Shown here: in pieces, positions 5,995 through 8,330 of the stretch
Layout of the letters: the number at the start of each line of letters is the position of its first letter
Position numbering within the stretch: position 1 is the stretch's first letter
Source: a bacterium HR12
GTDB lineage: Bacteria > Actinomycetota > UBA4738 > HRBIN12
DNA: 8,330 nt
Reading direction: 5' to 3'
NCBI GenBank assembly: GCA_002898915.1
Contig: BEHO01000034.1
Coordinates: forward strand, 1 to 8,330
The notes under the pieces: model-generated
Told to the model about the DNA's origin: nothing
Seen by the model: the letters and a program-made list of their open reading frames with translations, nothing else
Databases searched by the model: none
Translations under genes and position numbers: made by a program

Positions 5995-6875
5995 GCCTCG
6001 ACCGAGGGCGCGGGCCGCAGCTCGAGCCAGATCGCCGTCGGACGGCAGAGGAACCGGAGGGGCGCGTACTTGCTCGTCCCGAGCCCGGGCGAGAGGCTGA
6101 GCCACGCGCGGCCGATCCTGATGAGTCCGCTCGCCAAGCGCGGGGGGAGCGCGCTGTTCGTCACGAGGGCGCCGGCGAGCGGCAGGCGCACCTGGCCACC
6201 ATGGGTGTGTCCGGCGAAGATCAGGTCGTAGCCGCAGGCCGCGGCCTCCGGCGCGCCGTCGGGGGAGTGCATGACGGCGATGCCGAAGCGCTCGGGCTCG
6301 GTCCGGGGCAGCAGGCTGAGGTCGGCCCGATCGATGTGGGCGTCGTGGAGGCCCACCACCTCGACCGGGAGGCCGTCGAGCTCGGTGGTGATCCGGACGT
6401 TGTCCAGGTCGGTCCAGCCGTCGGCCGCGAGGGTCGTGACGAGTTCCTCGGGTCGCCCTCGACGGGCACGACGTCGCCGGCGCTTCGAGGGCGGCACGAG
6501 GTACCGCAGGGGGTTCGACGGACGCGGCGCGTAGAGGTCGTTGGAGCCGAGCACGAACCAGGAGGCGAGCCGTCCCCGCACGGGTCGCACGGTGGCGGCC
6601 GCGGTGTCGACCGCCTCCGGCTCGCCCAGGAAGTCGCCGGTCACGACGACGACGTCGGGCCGGGGGAGCGAGGCGAGGAAGCGAGCGAGCGCTCGTCCCC
6701 GGCCCGCCACGTGCAGGTCCGACAGGTGGAGGAACGAGATCGGCCGGGGCGCGTCGGGGGGTAGGATGGCGAGCGTCCGGCGGTCGAGCCGGAACCAGCG
6801 GCGCTCGACGAGCGCGCCGTAGGCGACGCAGAGCGCTCCGAGGACGCCGAGGGCGAGCACGATCCGCACGAGCAT
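5955..6875 (-). CDS. Membrane-anchored metallophosphoesterase
   Basis: This 306-residue protein has one N-terminal hydrophobic helix (about 3-22, LVRIVLALGVLGALCVAYGAL) followed by a calcineurin-like phosphoesterase domain. Metal-binding motifs in order are SDLHVA (52-57), VTGDFLG (78-84), LGSND in the place of the usual GNHD/E, VMHSPD and AGHTHGGQ. The GSND variant occurs, as far as I recall, in actinobacterial relatives, so it need not mean a dead enzyme. A strongly basic stretch, SKRRRRRARRGR at about 129-140, follows and may touch phosphates or the membrane surface. Relatives act on nucleotide or lipid phosphates at the envelope; the substrate is unknown. In mycobacteria a related gene (Rv3683) follows ponA2, which fits the PASTA gene at the right edge here. 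There is no Shine-Dalgarno, and TAGACT lies 8 nt before the ATG, so the transcript may be leaderless. The last 14 codons overlap the convergent glycosyltransferase gene. Confidence 0.92.
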   Translation of the reverse strand: MLVRIVLALGVLGALCVAYGALVERRWFRLDRRTLAILPPDAPRPISFLHLSDLHVAGRGRALARFLASLPRPDVVVVTGDFLGEPEAVDTAAATVRPVRGRLASWFVLGSNDLYAPRPSNPLRYLVPPSKRRRRRARRGRPEELVTTLAADGWTDLDNVRITTELDGLPVEVVGLHDAHIDRADLSLLPRTEPERFGIAVMHSPDGAPEAAACGYDLIFAGHTHGGQVRLPLAGALVTNSALPPRLASGLIRIGRAWLSLSPGLGTSKYAPLRFLCRPTAIWLELRPAPSVEAQASATTRSNTRT

Positions 6876-6883
6876 GGGTAGGG

Positions 6884-6889
6884 AGTCTA
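6884..6889 (-). promoter_or_regulatory. Possible -10 element of the metallophosphoesterase gene
   Basis: TAGACT on the - strand ends 8 nt before the ATG at 6875, and no ribosome binding site is present, so transcription would begin within a base or two of the start codon. No -35 consensus is seen; any such element would fall inside the first codons of the divergent GatB/YqeY gene. Weak call. Confidence 0.3.
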
Positions 6890-6890
6890 G

Positions 6891-7340
6891 GTGAGCGGGC
6901 TGCGGGAACAGGTCCAGCGCGACCTGACGGAGGCCATGAAGGCCAGGGATGCCGTCCGCGTGGGGGCCCTGCGGATGCTGCTCACGGCGATCGTCAACCG
7001 GGAGAAGGAGCTCCGGCGCGAGCTCACCGACGACGAGGTTCGGGAGGTCGCCGCGCGCGAGGTGAAGCGCCGGACCGAGTCGATCGAGGCGTTCGAGCGG
7101 GGCGCCCGCGCCGACCTCGTCGCGAAGGAAACGGCCGAGCGAGCGATCCTCCAGGCCTACGCCCCCGAGCAGCTCGGCGAGGCCGAGCTCGACCGCATCG
7201 TGGCAGAGGCCATCGCGGAGGTCGGTGCGGCCGGCCCCGGGGATCTCGGCAAGGTCATGGGCCGGGTGATGCCGAAGGTGCGGGGGCGGGCCGACGGCGC
7301 CCTCGTGCAGCGCAAGGTCCGCGAGCGCCTCGGCGGGTAG
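6891..7340 (+). CDS. yqeY: GatB/YqeY domain-containing protein
   Basis: This 149-residue protein has the normal length for stand-alone YqeY proteins. The family signature is clear: LREQVQRDLTEAMKARDAVRVGALRMLLTAI at the N-terminus, then EVKRRTESIEAFERGARADLVAKETAE, the hinge LQAYAPEQLGEAEL, and a C-terminal GKVMGRVMPKVRGRADGALVQ. The C-terminal half resembles the tRNA-contacting tail of GatB in the tRNA-dependent amidotransferase, but the role of free YqeY proteins is not settled. The start GTG at 6891 has GGGAG 5 nt upstream and lies only 15 nt from the divergent ATG of the phosphoesterase. Its 3' end is 8 nt from the convergent end of vapC, and no terminator is visible between them. Confidence 0.94.
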   Translation: MSGLREQVQRDLTEAMKARDAVRVGALRMLLTAIVNREKELRRELTDDEVREVAAREVKRRTESIEAFERGARADLVAKETAERAILQAYAPEQLGEAELDRIVAEAIAEVGAAGPGDLGKVMGRVMPKVRGRADGALVQRKVRERLGG

Positions 7341-7348
7341 GCGGCGAG

Positions 7349-7798
7349 CTACCCGAGGAGATCGCGGAGGAGCACGACGCGGACCTCCCGGAACGGGCGG
7401 AGCCGCACGTCGTTCGTCACGAACGTGTCGGCGCCCGCGACCACGGCCGTCGCCAGGTGTGCGGCGTCCGGGAGGCGGATATCGAGGGACGCTCGGATCC
7501 GGGCCGCCTCCGCCGCGATCCGATCATCGAGGGCCAGGAGCTGGAGGTTCGGACTTCCGGCGAGGATCTCCCGGTACCGGGCGACGAGGTCCGCCCGGCC
7601 ACGCCGGTACGGCTGGACCAGGATCTCGGCCAGCGCGAGCGTGGAGGAGACGGCGCGTACGCGGCCCACGTCCACGGCCTCGAGGACCTGCCCCACGACG
7701 GGTCCGAAGGTCGGGTGATCCTCGATCGCGTAGATGAGGGGCGCGGTGTCCAGATACAGCACGCGGGCCTCGCGGAGGGCGGTCGTCAGGCCGTCCAC
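7349..7798 (-). CDS. vapC: PIN-domain ribonuclease toxin (VapC type)
   Basis: This 149-residue PIN protein shows the expected acidic metal-binding residues: D17 in YLDTAPLIY, E58 in LALAEIL, D111 in LPDAAHLATA and D130 in the C-terminal TND of ADTFVTND. VapC toxins are Mg/Mn-dependent RNases that cut tRNA or rRNA when freed from their antitoxin; the target here is unknown. The GTG at 7798 is chosen because it overlaps the vapB end by 13 nt, as is usual for coupled toxin-antitoxin genes. The GTG at 7762, with GAGG 5 nt upstream, would start the protein at MLYLDTAP and is a real alternative (137 residues). The earlier in-frame position at 7846 lies deep inside vapB and is unlikely. All catalytic residues are intact, so the toxin is probably active. 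Confidence 0.9.
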   Translation of the reverse strand: MDGLTTALREARVLYLDTAPLIYAIEDHPTFGPVVGQVLEAVDVGRVRAVSSTLALAEILVQPYRRGRADLVARYREILAGSPNLQLLALDDRIAAEAARIRASLDIRLPDAAHLATAVVAGADTFVTNDVRLRPFREVRVVLLRDLLG

Positions 7799-8022
7799 TC
7801 CCGTCGGAGGTCCTCGACGTAGCTCTCGGGATCGACGCCTGCCCACGCCTCCTTGCCGAGGCCCCGGATCGCGGCCAGGCGTCCGGCTGCCACCCCCTGC
7901 TCGGCCAGGAAACGGCGGATCGCCTCCCGGATCACGGAAGCGGCGGACCGACCCTGGGCAGCCGCGAGCGCGCGGATCTCCCGGTCGATGTCCTCATCGA
8001 GGTAGATCTGGGTCCGCCGCAC
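7786..8022 (-). CDS. vapB: Ribbon-helix-helix antitoxin (VapB type)
   Basis: This 78-residue protein has an N-terminal ribbon-helix-helix DNA-binding domain: the strand RRTQIYLDEDID (2-13), helix A (REIRALAAAQG) and helix B (SAASVIREAIRRFLAEQG, 26-43). The C-terminal tail (44-78, including GKEAWAGVDPESYVEDLRREW) is the likely toxin-binding segment. Such antitoxins neutralise the PIN RNase and, alone or with the toxin, repress their own promoter. It overlaps vapC by 13 nt. The start is the GTG at 8020-8022. No Shine-Dalgarno precedes it, but TATACT ends 7 nt upstream, so the mRNA is probably leaderless. The alternative annotation is any CopG/Arc-like regulator, but the PIN partner makes antitoxin the best call. 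Confidence 0.9.
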   Translation of the reverse strand: MRRTQIYLDEDIDREIRALAAAQGRSAASVIREAIRRFLAEQGVAAGRLAAIRGLGKEAWAGVDPESYVEDLRREWTA

Positions 8023-8029
8023 GGCGGGC

Positions 8030-8035
8030 AGTATA
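8030..8035 (-). promoter_or_regulatory. -10 element of vapBC inside the operator
   Basis: On the - strand this reads TATACT, close to the TATAAT consensus, and is 7 nt from the vapB GTG, which puts the transcript start at or next to the start codon. It overlaps the outer end of the inverted repeat, so a bound VapB would cover it. No consensus -35 is found 16-18 nt upstream, where the second operator copy lies. Confidence 0.55.
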
Positions 8036-8060
8036 CATCGGCTGGACCGATGTATACATC
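8031..8060. promoter_or_regulatory. vapBC operator: perfect inverted repeat with two TATACATC copies
   Basis: GTATACATCGG (8031-8041) and CCGATGTATAC (8047-8057) form a perfect 11-bp inverted repeat around the 5-nt spacer CTGGA. Within it TATACATC occurs twice in direct orientation (8032-8039 and 8053-8060), 21 bp apart, or two helical turns. The right-hand copy is itself a perfect 12-bp palindrome (GATGTATACATC, 8049-8060). The AT-rich motif stands out in GC-rich surroundings. The position directly before vapB and over its -10 element fits autorepression by ribbon-helix-helix dimers. The right end touches the stop codon of the PASTA gene (8059-8061). Confidence 0.75.
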
Positions 8061-8330
8061 ACCCCTTCCCGGTACCCACGGAGATCGTGACCGTCGAGCC
8101 CGCCGAGACGACCTTGTTCCCGATCGGGACCTGCGCCACCACGCGGCCGACGTCGGCCGGGTCGTCGACCTCCACGAACACGACCTCGGCGACCAGGCCG
8201 GCCGCCTGGCGGGTCTGAACCGCGCGAACCTTGCCCATCCCGACGACCCGCGGCACGGTCACCGGCTCGCCCTTGCCGTTCGAGACCTGGAGGGTGACGG
8301 CGGAGCCGAGGGGCAGGGTCGTCCCCGACG
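8059..8330 (-). CDS. PASTA-domain protein, C-terminal part (PonA2-like PBP or PknB-like kinase)
   Basis: The frame is open to the right edge and ends with TGA at 8061-8059; 89 residues are visible. They begin with the end of one repeat (LPLGSAVTLQVSNGKG) and contain a complete PASTA repeat (VTVPRVVGMGKVRAVQTRQAAGLVAEVVF, then VGRVVAQVPIGNKVVSAGSTVTISVGTGKG). PASTA repeats bind muropeptides or beta-lactams outside the cell and are found at the C-terminus of class A penicillin-binding proteins and of PknB-type kinases. The nearby phosphoesterase and GatB/YqeY genes suggest the PonA2-like protein, because ponA2 and Rv3683 are neighbours in Mycobacterium tuberculosis; this is inference. A start at 8262 would give a free-standing PASTA protein, but the upstream in-frame repeat sequence speaks against it. 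Confidence 0.85.
   Translation of the reverse strand, partial: SGTTLPLGSAVTLQVSNGKGEPVTVPRVVGMGKVRAVQTRQAAGLVAEVVFVEVDDPADVGRVVAQVPIGNKVVSAGSTVTISVGTGKG

Noticed and set aside
6440..6560. GSND in place of GNHD in the metallophosphoesterase, looking like a damaged active site
   Set aside because: All other metal motifs are intact and, from memory, actinobacterial relatives share the GSND form, so it is more likely a family trait than decay.
3363..6764. Very long + strand open frame of 1133 codons
   Set aside because: It runs antisense through rpsD's start, the NlpC/P60 gene and the phosphoesterase, crosses the tRNA, and is Arg/Gly/Pro-rich without any domain. It is a product of high GC content.

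Overview
The window is a stretch of ordinary chromosome from a very GC-rich bacterium. By eye the GC content is near 70%, GTG starts are common, and the third codon position is almost always G or C. The gene families point to Actinomycetota: a GSND-type metallophosphoesterase beside GatB/YqeY and a PASTA-tailed protein, a secreted coiled-coil NlpC/P60 hydrolase, and a short-loop zinc-type ribosomal protein S4. I cannot assign a genus; a deep-branching or uncultured actinobacterial lineage is likely. No phage, transposon, CRISPR or origin was seen.

Left part (1-2748, all + strand). The 3' part of a LarA-like (DUF2088) gene is joined by a TGATG stop/start overlap to a PlsC-type acyltransferase, followed after 7 nt by a TetR repressor. 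This looks like one operon with its own regulator, plausibly for lipid or small-molecule metabolism. After a 145-nt gap comes a hemerythrin-type HHE protein with a strong ribosome binding site.

Centre (2768-4888). rpsD lies on the - strand. Divergent from it is a 66-codon helical protein of unknown function. Its stop codon overlaps the stop of a convergent NlpC/P60 peptidoglycan hydrolase. That hydrolase has a well-formed promoter (TTGACG, 17 nt, TAGCCT) whose predicted transcript starts at a perfect 8-bp hairpin just before the ATG. Upstream on the same strand is tRNA-Pro(CGG).

Right part (4954-8330). A GT4 glycosyltransferase (+) overlaps tail-to-tail with a membrane-anchored metallophosphoesterase (-). 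Only 15 nt separate the start of the phosphoesterase from the start of a divergent GatB/YqeY protein. Next is a VapBC-type toxin-antitoxin pair (-), whose operator, a perfect 11+5+11 inverted repeat, fills the gap behind the stop codon of a truncated PASTA-domain gene. That gene is probably a PonA2-like penicillin-binding protein or a PknB-like kinase. The toxin-antitoxin pair looks like an insertion into an otherwise conserved cell-wall neighbourhood.

Cell-envelope functions recur (acyltransferase, NlpC/P60, GT4, phosphoesterase, PASTA protein). I see no sign of an undescribed multigene system. The most useful observations are regulatory: the vapBC operator, the 5'-terminal hairpin on the NlpC/P60 transcript, and several genes that appear to be leaderless.
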